Of a stretch of DNA of 64,000 nucleotides, positions 36,414 through 44,395 are shown in pieces. Source of the DNA: Bacteroidales bacterium (GTDB taxonomy: Bacteria > Bacteroidota > Bacteroidia > Bacteroidales > JAADJA01). The notes under the pieces were generated by a model. That model was not told the DNA's origin. It did no database searches and was given only the letters and a program-made list of their open reading frames with translations. Numbering within the stretch: position 1 is the stretch's first letter; the number at the start of each line of letters is the position of its first letter. Location of the stretch: positions 17,995-81,994 of the forward strand of contig JAIOZL010000021.1 of NCBI GenBank assembly GCA_021740645.1, in the 5' to 3' direction. The position numbers were made by a program, and so were the translations under genes.

Positions 36414-36695
36414 CTATCGGTAAATGCAAAGATAGGCAGCCGCCCCGGCAGACTTCACTTTAAAGCTTTTATTTTTCCCGACAAAAAAATGATCCCCTTT
36501 GCTGAAGGTTTTCCAGTTTTCGGCATCAGTTAATAATACTTCCATTGTCCCGCTGGTTACCGTCATGAATTCATCCGTTGATGTCCCAAATTCATATTCC
36601 CCTGCTTCCATTACGCCAACTGTGGCCACACCATCCTCATTTTCAAAACCAATGGACTTAACTTTTCCATCGAAATATTCATTGTTTTTTAACAT
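36414..36695 (-). CDS. ppnP: Pyrimidine/purine nucleoside phosphorylase PpnP
   Basis: A 93-residue single-domain cupin of the PpnP (YaiE/DUF1255) family, which phosphorolyses a broad range of nucleosides. Motifs are NEYFDGKVKSIGFE at the N-terminus, GVMEAGEYEFGTSTDEFMTVTSG, WKTFSKGDHFFVGKNKSFKV and the C-terminal AAYLCIYR. The length is standard for the family. It converges on the GDPD lipoprotein gene and is transcribed alone. A separate trimeric purine-nucleoside phosphorylase is encoded at 30510, so the organism appears to have two unrelated nucleoside-salvage enzymes close together. Confidence 0.95.
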   Translation of the reverse strand: MLKNNEYFDGKVKSIGFENEDGVATVGVMEAGEYEFGTSTDEFMTVTSGTMEVLLTDAENWKTFSKGDHFFVGKNKSFKVKSAGAAAYLCIYR

Positions 36696-36851
36696 AGTCG
36701 GTTTTATTAATTTGGTGCAAATATAATTAAGAATTCGAAAGCCAAAAAGGCAATTTTATTTAATGCATGCAATCAGTTACCCTGCCTTTTAGGTCAGCCC
36801 GGCAGCTAATATTCCTTTATTAAAACAAAGCCCTTATTCCCGGATAGCAAG

Positions 36852-36927
36852 CCAGTATATTTTAACACCCAGCACTAAAGGGCTGGGTAACTCATTGTTC
36901 TTTTATAGCTTTAAGCTATAATACTGG
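36852..36927. repeat. Nested palindromes able to fold as a three-way junction
   Basis: An outer pair CCAGTAT (36852-36858) and ATACTGG (36921-36927) encloses two hairpins: ACCCAGC/GCTGGGT (36867-36873 and 36882-36888, extendable by CT/AG after one mismatch) and TATAGCT/AGCTATA (36904-36910 and 36914-36920, loop TTA). Three independent pairings in 76 bases are unlikely by chance and resemble an intergenic palindromic repeat element. It may also act as a structured RNA or boundary between ppnP and the operon. Confidence 0.6.
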
Positions 36928-36971
36928 TATACAATCTTCTAATCCACAGCAAAATCCCATAACTTCAACCT

Positions 36972-37003
36972 TTTGCATTTTTAACAGTAAGGTTGTATCT
37001 TTA
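36972..37003 (+). promoter_or_regulatory. Promoter of the redox/glycosyltransferase operon
   Basis: TTTG at 36972-36975 and TATCTTTA at 36996-37003 are spaced by 20 bp. The predicted start near 37010 leaves a leader of about 28 nt before the ATG at 37039. Confidence 0.45.
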
Positions 37004-37038
37004 GCTACGACTAAGCACCAGAATTCACATTTAAAGAA

Positions 37039-38322
37039 ATGAAGCAGGTTATCATCATAGGAAATGGTATTTCAGGAATCACAGCAGCACGACACATTCG
37101 CAAATTGAGTGATATGCCAATTACTGTTATCTCATCAGAATCTGATCACTTTTTTTCGCGAACGGCCCTAATGTATATCTATATGGGGCATATGAAATAT
37201 GAGCACACCAAACCCTATGAAGACTGGTTTTGGGAAAAGAATAAAATTAAGCTTGTAAATGCCCCTGTAGAAGCAGTTAATACTAAGGATAAGATCCTTT
37301 CAATTAAGGAAGGTAATACCCTGAAGTACGATATACTGATTATTGCCAGTGGTTCGAAACCCAATAAATTTGGCTGGCCCGGTCAGGATATAAAAGGGGT
37401 ATCCGGCATGTATTCGATGCAGGACCTCCAGCAGATTGAAAAATATACTGCTGGAATTAAAAGGGGAGTTATTGTCGGAGGAGGATTGATCGGTATTGAA
37501 TTGGCCGAAATGCTTCACTCACGCAATATTGCAGTGAGCTTCCTGGTCAGAGAAAAAAGCTTTTGGGATATGGTGTTGCCTGTTGACGAATCTGAAATGG
37601 TAAATCGGGAGATTCGTTCCAATAAAATTGACTTGCAACTAGACACAGAACTTAAAGAAATCCTTGCCGATGAAAATGGCAGGGTAAAAGCTATCGTAAC
37701 TGCTTCAGGAGAAAAAATCGAATGCCAGTTTGTGGGCCTTACCGTGGGTGTGAGTCCAAACATAAATTTCATTAATGGTAGCGGAATAGAAACGGATCGG
37801 GGTATCCTTGTTAATGAATACCTCGAGACGAACATTACAGACGTGTATGCTATTGGTGATTGTGCACAACACCGCCAACCCCCGGGTGAGCGCAGACCTG
37901 TTGAACAGGTTTGGTATACCGGAAGAATGATGGGTGAAACACTTGCCCAAAGCATTTGCGGATATAGAACAAAATACCAACCTGGTATATGGTTTAATTC
38001 AGCTAAGTTTTTCGACATAGAATACCAGACCTATGGATGGGTATGGAACAAACTCAGGCAAGATGAAGCCAGCCTCTATTGGGAAAATGGGAAGGGAAAT
38101 AAATGCCTTAGGCTGGTTTATCATAAACAAAATAAAGCCTTGTTGGGGATTAATGTTTTCGGAATGCGCATCCGGCATGAGCTTGCTGAGAAATGGATAA
38201 AGGAAAAGAAGAATGTAAAAGAAGTAGTGGGTGATTTAAAAGCTGCCCGCTTTGATCCTGAATTTTATCCAATCCACGAAAAAGAAATTGAAAAGAAATT
38301 TAACTCCGAATTAGTTTTTTAG
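37039..38322 (+). CDS. FAD/NAD-dependent oxidoreductase (rubredoxin/nitrite reductase-like)
   Basis: A 427-residue cytoplasmic flavoprotein of the class-I pyridine nucleotide-disulfide oxidoreductase superfamily without the CxxxxC disulfide. The FAD-binding Rossmann motif IIGNGISGITAARHIRK is at the N-terminus, the NAD-binding motif GVIVGGGLIGIELAEML near residue 145, and the second FAD motif DVYAIGDCAQH near residue 275. Layout resembles rubredoxin:NAD reductases and the N-terminal half of NirB. It begins the operon; the membrane 4Fe-4S protein starts one base after its stop codon, so electron transfer from NAD(P)H to that protein is a reasonable hypothesis. Confidence 0.9.
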   Translation: MKQVIIIGNGISGITAARHIRKLSDMPITVISSESDHFFSRTALMYIYMGHMKYEHTKPYEDWFWEKNKIKLVNAPVEAVNTKDKILSIKEGNTLKYDILIIASGSKPNKFGWPGQDIKGVSGMYSMQDLQQIEKYTAGIKRGVIVGGGLIGIELAEMLHSRNIAVSFLVREKSFWDMVLPVDESEMVNREIRSNKIDLQLDTELKEILADENGRVKAIVTASGEKIECQFVGLTVGVSPNINFINGSGIETDRGILVNEYLETNITDVYAIGDCAQHRQPPGERRPVEQVWYTGRMMGETLAQSICGYRTKYQPGIWFNSAKFFDIEYQTYGWVWNKLRQDEASLYWENGKGNKCLRLVYHKQNKALLGINVFGMRIRHELAEKWIKEKKNVKEVVGDLKAARFDPEFYPIHEKEIEKKFNSELVF

Positions 38323-38323
38323 T

Positions 38324-40144
38324 ATGAAAATGATCAAACAAATAGGTTCCGCTTTTATAATAATTGCCCTGGCTGTTTTCATTTCAACTTTGTTTTTAAA
38401 TACCTATCGCCTTACATCTGTAACAATCAGGCAATCGGGAATGAGTGCTGAGCAACAAGCTATTATATTAGAAAACACTGTTCAGCTTCGTGAAAAATCT
38501 TTATCCAAGTTTAAATTTATTAAGGAATTGAAGCTTCTGCTAAATTCCACCAATAATGAAATAATCGCAAAATATAGCATTGATGACGGGGAAATTGAAA
38601 AAATGGTAGCACAATTTGGGGGTGCCTATAAACTTTCTTACACAGCTGATAATGCAGTAACTATTTTCCAGGGGGATGATGTATCTGGCTTATTTAAGAA
38701 AAAAGGGGTAAAAGATTACACATTCTGGATGGAAGGTAAAACATATTCGACATCTGAGGAATTGAAGAATGAACTTTCCAATACTTTACTAGGATACAAT
38801 AACAATATCGTTTACCTAAAGGGAATGGATGATTATAGTATAGGGAACTATACCCTGAATTTGACCCTGGCCTCGGGGAATGGCCTTTTATCAAATAATC
38901 TTGTTCTCTTCTTTTTCTTAACTTTTATTTTGGCTGTTATAGGTGCTTTGATGTTCATCATCCCCTCTTTTTTTAGTGGCAATCCGGGAATTAAAAACAA
39001 TTATATTTTCAAAAATCCTTTAAACAGCCGTGGTTGGTCAGGAATACTATTGGGTACTTTTCTCATCTTGTTTTACGTCTTCTTATACTTTTACCCGGTT
39101 TATATTGTGGAGTGGATTGATCTTTCGGGATTAGCAAGCAAAACGATATTTGGCAGGGCAACCAGCCAATGGTTTTTATATGGGTTTTTATATACCCTGT
39201 CTGTAATGGTGATGGGAATCCGGTTTTTAACCAAATACAGGCATAATAAATACCAGCAATACCGGACATACTCAGTAATCTTTTTTCAAACCATTTTTGC
39301 TTTTATATTGCCACAAATTTTATTCGCCTTAAACCTTCCAGAAGTTGACCTGAAGAACATCTGGCCTCTGGATTACAGCTTTTTTTATGATTGGAGAATC
39401 CAGAGTTACCAGCAAGCAGGAGGGCTTGGGTTGGGCATGATGATATGGGGTATCGGGTTAATTGTTGTAGGCGTGCCTTTAGTAACCTATTTTTTTGGTA
39501 AAAGATGGTATTGCTCATGGGTTTGCGGTTGCGGTGGCCTCGCCGAAACAGCAGGTGATCCATTCAGGCATTTATCCAGCAAAAAACTTTCCTCCTGGAA
39601 AATTGAACGTATTCTTATCCATTCTGTTTTAGTTTTTGCAGTTGTGATGACAGTGTGGGTTTTATACACAACCCTATCAGGAAAAAGCTCGTTGATTGGT
39701 ATAAGTTCCTATGAAGTGAGGAAAGTTTACGGGTTTATGATCAGTTCCGTGTTTGCTGGGGTAGTAGGCACAGGATTTTATCCGCTTATGGGCAACCGTG
39801 TATGGTGCCGCTTTGGATGTCCCTTAGCCGCCTACCTGGGAATGGTTCAAAAGTTTAAATCGAGGTTCAGGATCACAACCAACGGCGGACAGTGTATATC
39901 TTGTGGAAATTGTTCCACCCATTGTGAGATGGGTATAGATGTTAGATGGTACGCCCAGAGGGGTCAAAATATTATTCGCTCATCGTGCGTAGGATGTGGT
40001 GTTTGTGCAGCAGTTTGTCCAAGAGGTGTTTTGAAATTAGAAAATAAATCTGAAAAAGGAAGGTATAATGAGCCTCTATTATTAGGAAATGATGGAATTA
40101 TTAACATAAGGAAGGAACGTTTAACGAAAAAAACAGGATCATAA
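38324..40144 (+). CDS. Membrane protein with 4Fe-4S ferredoxin domain (NosR/CcoG-like)
   Basis: A 606-residue inner-membrane redox protein. A membrane segment (about residues 8-27) is followed by a soluble periplasmic-type domain (30-190), then about six transmembrane helices. Paired cysteine motifs typical of NosR/NapH/CcoG appear: WYCSWVCGCGGLAE (about 390) and WCRFGCPLAAYLG (about 497). After the last helix come two ferredoxin clusters, CISCGNCSTHCEMG and CVGCGVCAAVCPRG (about 525-570). The family moves electrons between the membrane and a partner. In this operon the partners are an FAD oxidoreductase and glycosyltransferases rather than nitrous-oxide or copper-oxidase genes, so its acceptor is unknown. 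Confidence 0.88.
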   Translation: MKMIKQIGSAFIIIALAVFISTLFLNTYRLTSVTIRQSGMSAEQQAIILENTVQLREKSLSKFKFIKELKLLLNSTNNEIIAKYSIDDGEIEKMVAQFGGAYKLSYTADNAVTIFQGDDVSGLFKKKGVKDYTFWMEGKTYSTSEELKNELSNTLLGYNNNIVYLKGMDDYSIGNYTLNLTLASGNGLLSNNLVLFFFLTFILAVIGALMFIIPSFFSGNPGIKNNYIFKNPLNSRGWSGILLGTFLILFYVFLYFYPVYIVEWIDLSGLASKTIFGRATSQWFLYGFLYTLSVMVMGIRFLTKYRHNKYQQYRTYSVIFFQTIFAFILPQILFALNLPEVDLKNIWPLDYSFFYDWRIQSYQQAGGLGLGMMIWGIGLIVVGVPLVTYFFGKRWYCSWVCGCGGLAETAGDPFRHLSSKKLSSWKIERILIHSVLVFAVVMTVWVLYTTLSGKSSLIGISSYEVRKVYGFMISSVFAGVVGTGFYPLMGNRVWCRFGCPLAAYLGMVQKFKSRFRITTNGGQCISCGNCSTHCEMGIDVRWYAQRGQNIIRSSCVGCGVCAAVCPRGVLKLENKSEKGRYNEPLLLGNDGIINIRKERLTKKTGS

Positions 40145-40151
40145 AATATAA

Positions 40152-40859
40152 ATGAAAACCAGGATACATATATGGATAGTATTGCTAGCCGTGATGGGTT
40201 ACAGCCAGTTATTGGCTAATGGAGAACCAACAGAACACATTAAAGAATATCATCTTAATGGCAATTTAAAAAGTGAAGGATGGGTTGTTGATAATTCTAA
40301 AAATGGGTACTGGAAATATTTTTATGAAAATGGCATGATCATTACCGAAGGTCATTACCAGGATGGCGAACTGGATGGATATTGGCGGGAGTATTGGCCG
40401 GATGGATCCCATAAAACACTTGCCTATTTTAATAAAGGGAGTAAGGAAGAATTCTGGAAGTACTATTACCAAAATGGTAAGCTTGAAAAAGAAGGGCGAT
40501 ATAGTAAGGATAAAAAAACAGGTTGGTGGTTAAATTATTTTGATAGCGGCTTACTTGCATCGATTGGGCAATATGATAATGGGAAAAGAACCGATTACTG
40601 GAAATATTACCAAATGGATGGCCAACTGATGGAAGAAGGTTATTGTATTAATGATAAGCGAACCGGTTGGTGGAGAGAATATGAAAATGGAACCCTGATC
40701 CAGGAAGGCAATTACCATAATAATGTGAAGGATGGATTTTGGATACACTATGAAGGTGGAAAGAAATACAGCGAAGGGGAATATACCAATGGCAGCAGAA
40801 TTGGCACATGGAAATATTATGATAAAAATGGATACATTTGTGAAATACTGGAATATTAG
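40152..40859 (+). CDS. Exported MORN/YwqK-repeat protein
   Basis: A 235-residue protein with signal peptide (ending near LLANGE) and about eight repeats of the form Y-x-x-G-x-x-x-x-G-x-W-x-x-Y-(Y/F)-x-x-G, the MORN-2/YwqK antitoxin-like repeat. Examples are NGYWKYFYENGMIITEGHY and TGWWLNYFDSGLLASIGQY. These repeats form beta-hairpin solenoids that bind partners or lipids; they do not by themselves indicate toxin-antitoxin function. It sits in the middle of the redox/glycosyltransferase operon, 7 bp after the 4Fe-4S gene and 5 bp before the first GT2 gene. Confidence 0.82.
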   Translation: MKTRIHIWIVLLAVMGYSQLLANGEPTEHIKEYHLNGNLKSEGWVVDNSKNGYWKYFYENGMIITEGHYQDGELDGYWREYWPDGSHKTLAYFNKGSKEEFWKYYYQNGKLEKEGRYSKDKKTGWWLNYFDSGLLASIGQYDNGKRTDYWKYYQMDGQLMEEGYCINDKRTGWWREYENGTLIQEGNYHNNVKDGFWIHYEGGKKYSEGEYTNGSRIGTWKYYDKNGYICEILEY

Positions 40860-40864
40860 GTTGA

Positions 40865-41551
40865 ATGAATATAGTTGATTTAGTTATTCCTGCTTATAAT
40901 GAAGAGGGTTCAATAGCAAAAGTTGTCAGTGGAATTTCAAAAGAGGTTGTCAGAGAAATTGTAGTTATAAACAATAATTCATCAGATAATACTGCTGAAA
41001 TTGCAAAAAGAGCAGGTGCAACTGTTTTGCAGGAGGTTCGCAGAGGTTATGGATGGGCATGTTTGAAAGGAATAGCCCATGTAGCAAATAAAGAAACACC
41101 TCCCGACATCCTCGTTTTTATGGATGGGGATTATGCAGACTACCCGGAAGAGCTTCCAAATATCCTTCAACCTATATTAAAAGATGATATGGACTTAGTT
41201 ATCGGATCAAGAGCATTGGGGGTAAGGGAAAAAGGATCAATGACTATCCCGCAGGTTTTTGGGAACTGGCTTTCGACAAGCTTAATGAATTTGATTTATC
41301 GGTCAAAATTCACTGATTTAGGGCCTTTCAGGGCAATAAAACTGGACATGCTACTGGCTCTTGACATGCAGGATAAAACTTATGGCTGGACCATAGAAAT
41401 GCAAATTAAGGCGGTGAAACAAAAAATGAAATGCACCGAGGTGGCCGTAAATTATAGAAAACGAATCGGATTTTCGAAAGTCTCCGGTACGGTAAAAGGA
41501 ACCCTGATGGCTGGGGTTAAAATAATATATTTAATATTCAAATATTTTTAA
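40865..41551 (+). CDS. GT2 glycosyltransferase (DPM/DPG synthase-like)
   Basis: A 228-residue cytoplasmic or membrane-attached GT-A enzyme. VDLVIPAYNEEGSIAKVV opens the nucleotide-sugar fold, VVINNNSSDNTAEIAKRAG follows, and the metal-binding motif is FMDGDYADYPEELP (DGD, about residue 83). IGSRALGVREKGSM and FTDLGPFRAIKLD are typical of polyprenyl-phosphate mannose/glucose synthase relatives. Such enzymes transfer a sugar from a nucleotide donor to a polyprenyl phosphate, making the donor for GT-C enzymes such as that encoded at 43064. It has no long membrane tail except a hydrophobic end (LMAGVKIIYLIFKYF). The next gene starts one base after its stop. Confidence 0.9.
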   Translation: MNIVDLVIPAYNEEGSIAKVVSGISKEVVREIVVINNNSSDNTAEIAKRAGATVLQEVRRGYGWACLKGIAHVANKETPPDILVFMDGDYADYPEELPNILQPILKDDMDLVIGSRALGVREKGSMTIPQVFGNWLSTSLMNLIYRSKFTDLGPFRAIKLDMLLALDMQDKTYGWTIEMQIKAVKQKMKCTEVAVNYRKRIGFSKVSGTVKGTLMAGVKIIYLIFKYF

Positions 41552-41552
41552 A

Positions 41553-43019
41553 ATGGATTTGATCATTCTAGCAATTTATGGTAGTGCATTACTGTTGATT
41601 TTTGTCTACAGTGCGATGCAACTGATGCTTGTGATCAATTACAGACAAAGAAATAAAACATCTGAAATTCCTGAATTATTTAAGCCGGAAGGAAAATTTC
41701 CCTTTGTCACAATACAATTGCCGGTATTCAATGAATTGTATGTTGTGGAGCGACTTATTGAGGTAGTTTCAAAATTTAATTATCCGGTTGATCGCTTTGA
41801 GATCCAGGTATTGGACGACTCTACGGACGAAAGCCTTGAAATAGCACGCGGTAAGGTAGAAGAAATTAAACGCAAGGGAATTCAGATCGAATTGATTGAA
41901 AGGCCAGAAAGAATAGGGTTTAAAGCAGGAGCCCTTGATTACGGTTTAAAAAGGGCAAAAGGTGATTTCATCGCTATTTTTGATGCCGACTTTATACCTG
42001 ATCCCGATTTTCTACTAAAAACTATTCCTTACTTTGGGGATGAAAATATTGGTGTAGTGCAAACCCGCTGGGGACATATTAATAAAAACTATTCCCTGCT
42101 TACACGATTGCAGGCTTTTGGATTAGATGCCCATTTTACCGTAGAACAAGGAGGAAGAAATGTAGCTGGGCATTTCATAAATTTTAATGGCACGGCTGGT
42201 GTATGGCGAAAGAAATGCATTGAAGATGCAGGAGGTTGGGAACATGATACCCTCACCGAAGACCTGGACTTGAGCTACCGGGCACAACTTAATGGCTGGA
42301 AATTTAAATTTCTTGAAGATGTAGTTACCCCTGCCGAACTCCCTGTGGTGATGAGTGCGTTAAAAAACCAGCAATTCAGATGGACGAAAGGTGGCGCTGA
42401 AAATTTTGTAAAGATGATCCCTCGAATACTTAGAAATAAAAAGGTATCAATTAAAACTAAGATTCATGGAATATTCCATTTGTTTAACAGTGCCATATTT
42501 TTATGTGTATTTGCCACCGCATTTTTTAGTGTCCCAATTTTATTTGTAAAACATAATAACCCACAATACGATCTGCTTTTTAATATCAGTAGCCTTTTTC
42601 TAATTTGCACCGCCATGCTGATGCTTTTTTACTGGACCTCTTTCCAGGAAAAAAGTAAAAATTTTTTAAAATCCATCAGCATATTTTTCTCCCGTTTTGT
42701 GATGTTTTTATCTACATCCATGGGATTGTCACTGCATAATTCAGTGGCAGTACTTGAGGGTTATTCAGGAAAAAAGAGTTCTTTTATCCGCACACCAAAG
42801 TTTAATATCGTTTCAAAATCAGATAAATGGAAAGGCAATGTTTACATCAGCAGAAATCTCAATCTGGTAACAGTTACTGAAGGTTTGCTTGCCCTCTATT
42901 TTTTATTTGCCATTATAAGTTCGGTATTTCTGCAGGAATATGGGCTCCTCCCCTTCCATATTATGTTGTTCTGGGGTTTTGGATTTGTGTTTTGGTTAAC
43001 TGTCCGGCAGGTGAGGTAA
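41553..43019 (+). CDS. Processive-type membrane GT2 (cellulose/mannan synthase-like)
   Basis: A 488-residue inner-membrane glycosyltransferase. An N-terminal helix is followed by a GT-A domain with LPVFNELYVVERLIEVV, VLDDSTDES (first Asp), FDADFIPDPDFL (D-x-D), TEDLDLSYRAQLNGW (T-E-D, catalytic base) and QQFRWTKGG (Q-x-x-R-W), the full set for processive synthases, then about four C-terminal helices. This resembles CslA-type mannan/glucomannan synthases more than BcsA; no PilZ domain is present. It may extend a short beta-linked chain or transfer one sugar to a lipid. It is embedded in the operon between two other glycosyltransferases. Confidence 0.9.
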   Translation: MDLIILAIYGSALLLIFVYSAMQLMLVINYRQRNKTSEIPELFKPEGKFPFVTIQLPVFNELYVVERLIEVVSKFNYPVDRFEIQVLDDSTDESLEIARGKVEEIKRKGIQIELIERPERIGFKAGALDYGLKRAKGDFIAIFDADFIPDPDFLLKTIPYFGDENIGVVQTRWGHINKNYSLLTRLQAFGLDAHFTVEQGGRNVAGHFINFNGTAGVWRKKCIEDAGGWEHDTLTEDLDLSYRAQLNGWKFKFLEDVVTPAELPVVMSALKNQQFRWTKGGAENFVKMIPRILRNKKVSIKTKIHGIFHLFNSAIFLCVFATAFFSVPILFVKHNNPQYDLLFNISSLFLICTAMLMLFYWTSFQEKSKNFLKSISIFFSRFVMFLSTSMGLSLHNSVAVLEGYSGKKSSFIRTPKFNIVSKSDKWKGNVYISRNLNLVTVTEGLLALYFLFAIISSVFLQEYGLLPFHIMLFWGFGFVFWLTVRQVR

Positions 43020-43063
43020 TAAAATATTTTATCTTTGGATGGGAATAATTTCATTTATTTGTT

Positions 43064-44383
43064 ATGCGTCAGATTATCTCATACCTCGTCTTGTTAATCT
43101 CCATTCTATGGATTGGTTATGGGTTGGAACGCGACCAGTTTTATTCCTTAATACTATTTTATACAGCCGGATTCGCGGCATTTATGTTCATATATTATCA
43201 GTTCCACAATAAAGTCGATATAAAAGCAGCCTTACAACTTTCCTATTTACTTCGAATCGTACTTTTATTTGCAATACCCAATTTATCCAACGATTTCTAT
43301 CGTTTTATCTGGGATGGCCGGATGAGTGTACTTGGTTTTAATCCTTTTACTGTTTTACCCAATGAATTTATTGGTACAGATAATTTGGCCCTTGTAGGGA
43401 ATGATGCCCAGGAATTATTTGAGGGACAAGGGGTTTTATCTCCCGGGAATTATACCTGTTATCCTCCCGTCAATCAACTTTTTTTTATTATTCCTGCTTT
43501 TCTTTTCCCTCAAAATATTTACCTCAGTGTAATCCTGATGAGGGTCATGATCATTGGGGCGGAAATTGGGACTATTCAATATGGCAGAAAAATTCTGAAA
43601 AAGCTCCAGCTTCGTGAGTCAAATATCCTTTTATATGCTTTAAATCCTTTAGTGGTCATCGAACTGACTGGCAACCTGCATTTCGAGGCAGTGACTATTT
43701 TCTTCCTGTTAGTGGCCATATACTTTCTTTTATCTGACCGATGGTTAAAGAGTTCATTATTTATGATGCTTTCGGTTTCTGTTAAACTTATCCCGCTTAT
43801 TTTCCTCCCTGTATTATTAAAGCATCTCGGACAAAGGAAGACATTATTTTATTCTCTAATTGTAATTTTAGGTAGTACATTATTATTCCTGCCGTTTTTT
43901 AACAGGGAGTTAATTGAAAACTTCCTAACGAGCATAGATTTATATTTCCGGAAATTTGAATTTAATGCCAGTATCTATTACTTGGTTCGTTGGATAGGCT
44001 ACTATACCCATGGATGGAATATCATTCAAAAAGCAGGGCCATTGCTTGCAATAGCTGTGTTTGTTTGGGTGATAATATTATCAGTTGTACCAAAAAATCA
44101 ATTTCCAAAACAACTTATCAACTCTATGATGTTTGCCATCGCAACTTATTATTTCCTTTCTACTACAGTTCATCCATGGTATATTGCTGTACCCTTAATT
44201 CTATCTGTTTTTACCCCTTATCGGTTTGTGGTGATCTGGAGTTTTTTAGTGATCCTTAGTTATAATGCTTACCAGGGTGAAATTTACAGAGAAAACCTTT
44301 GGCTGAATATTACAGAGTACGGGATGGTATTTGGCTTTATGATTGCTGAGCTCCTTTCATCCCGTAAAATAATTAAAACCTGA
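43064..44383 (+). CDS. Polytopic GT-C glycosyltransferase (GT87/mannosyltransferase-like)
   Basis: A 439-residue integral membrane protein with about ten to eleven hydrophobic helices. The first periplasmic loop carries LSNDFYRFIWDGRMSVLGFNPF, a D-x-x-R-x-x-W-D-G arrangement typical of GT-C enzymes that use polyprenyl-phosphate sugars, and NYTCYPPVNQLFF follows. The helix-rich remainder contains ALNPLVVIELTGNLHFEAVT, also seen in the GT87 group. It is the last gene of the operon, starting 44 bp after the synthase. A -7 box TATCTTTG lies at 43030-43037 in that gap, so it may also have its own promoter. The donor is likely the product of the GT2 enzyme at 40865. Confidence 0.8.
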   Translation: MRQIISYLVLLISILWIGYGLERDQFYSLILFYTAGFAAFMFIYYQFHNKVDIKAALQLSYLLRIVLLFAIPNLSNDFYRFIWDGRMSVLGFNPFTVLPNEFIGTDNLALVGNDAQELFEGQGVLSPGNYTCYPPVNQLFFIIPAFLFPQNIYLSVILMRVMIIGAEIGTIQYGRKILKKLQLRESNILLYALNPLVVIELTGNLHFEAVTIFFLLVAIYFLLSDRWLKSSLFMMLSVSVKLIPLIFLPVLLKHLGQRKTLFYSLIVILGSTLLFLPFFNRELIENFLTSIDLYFRKFEFNASIYYLVRWIGYYTHGWNIIQKAGPLLAIAVFVWVIILSVVPKNQFPKQLINSMMFAIATYYFLSTTVHPWYIAVPLILSVFTPYRFVVIWSFLVILSYNAYQGEIYRENLWLNITEYGMVFGFMIAELLSSRKIIKT

Positions 44384-44395
44384 AGGTGTAACTTT

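Larger units (their letters stand above)
36696..37038. other. Intergenic region with a multi-stem palindromic element
   Basis: No gene seen. The stretch contains the nested inverted repeats described at 36852-36927 and, after them, the candidate promoter of the oxidoreductase operon (36972-37003). Confidence 0.6.

Noticed and set aside
40152..40859. Toxin-antitoxin antitoxin (YwqK label)
   Set aside because: The repeats match the YwqK/MORN group, but there is a signal peptide and no toxin-like neighbour, so an antitoxin role is not supported.
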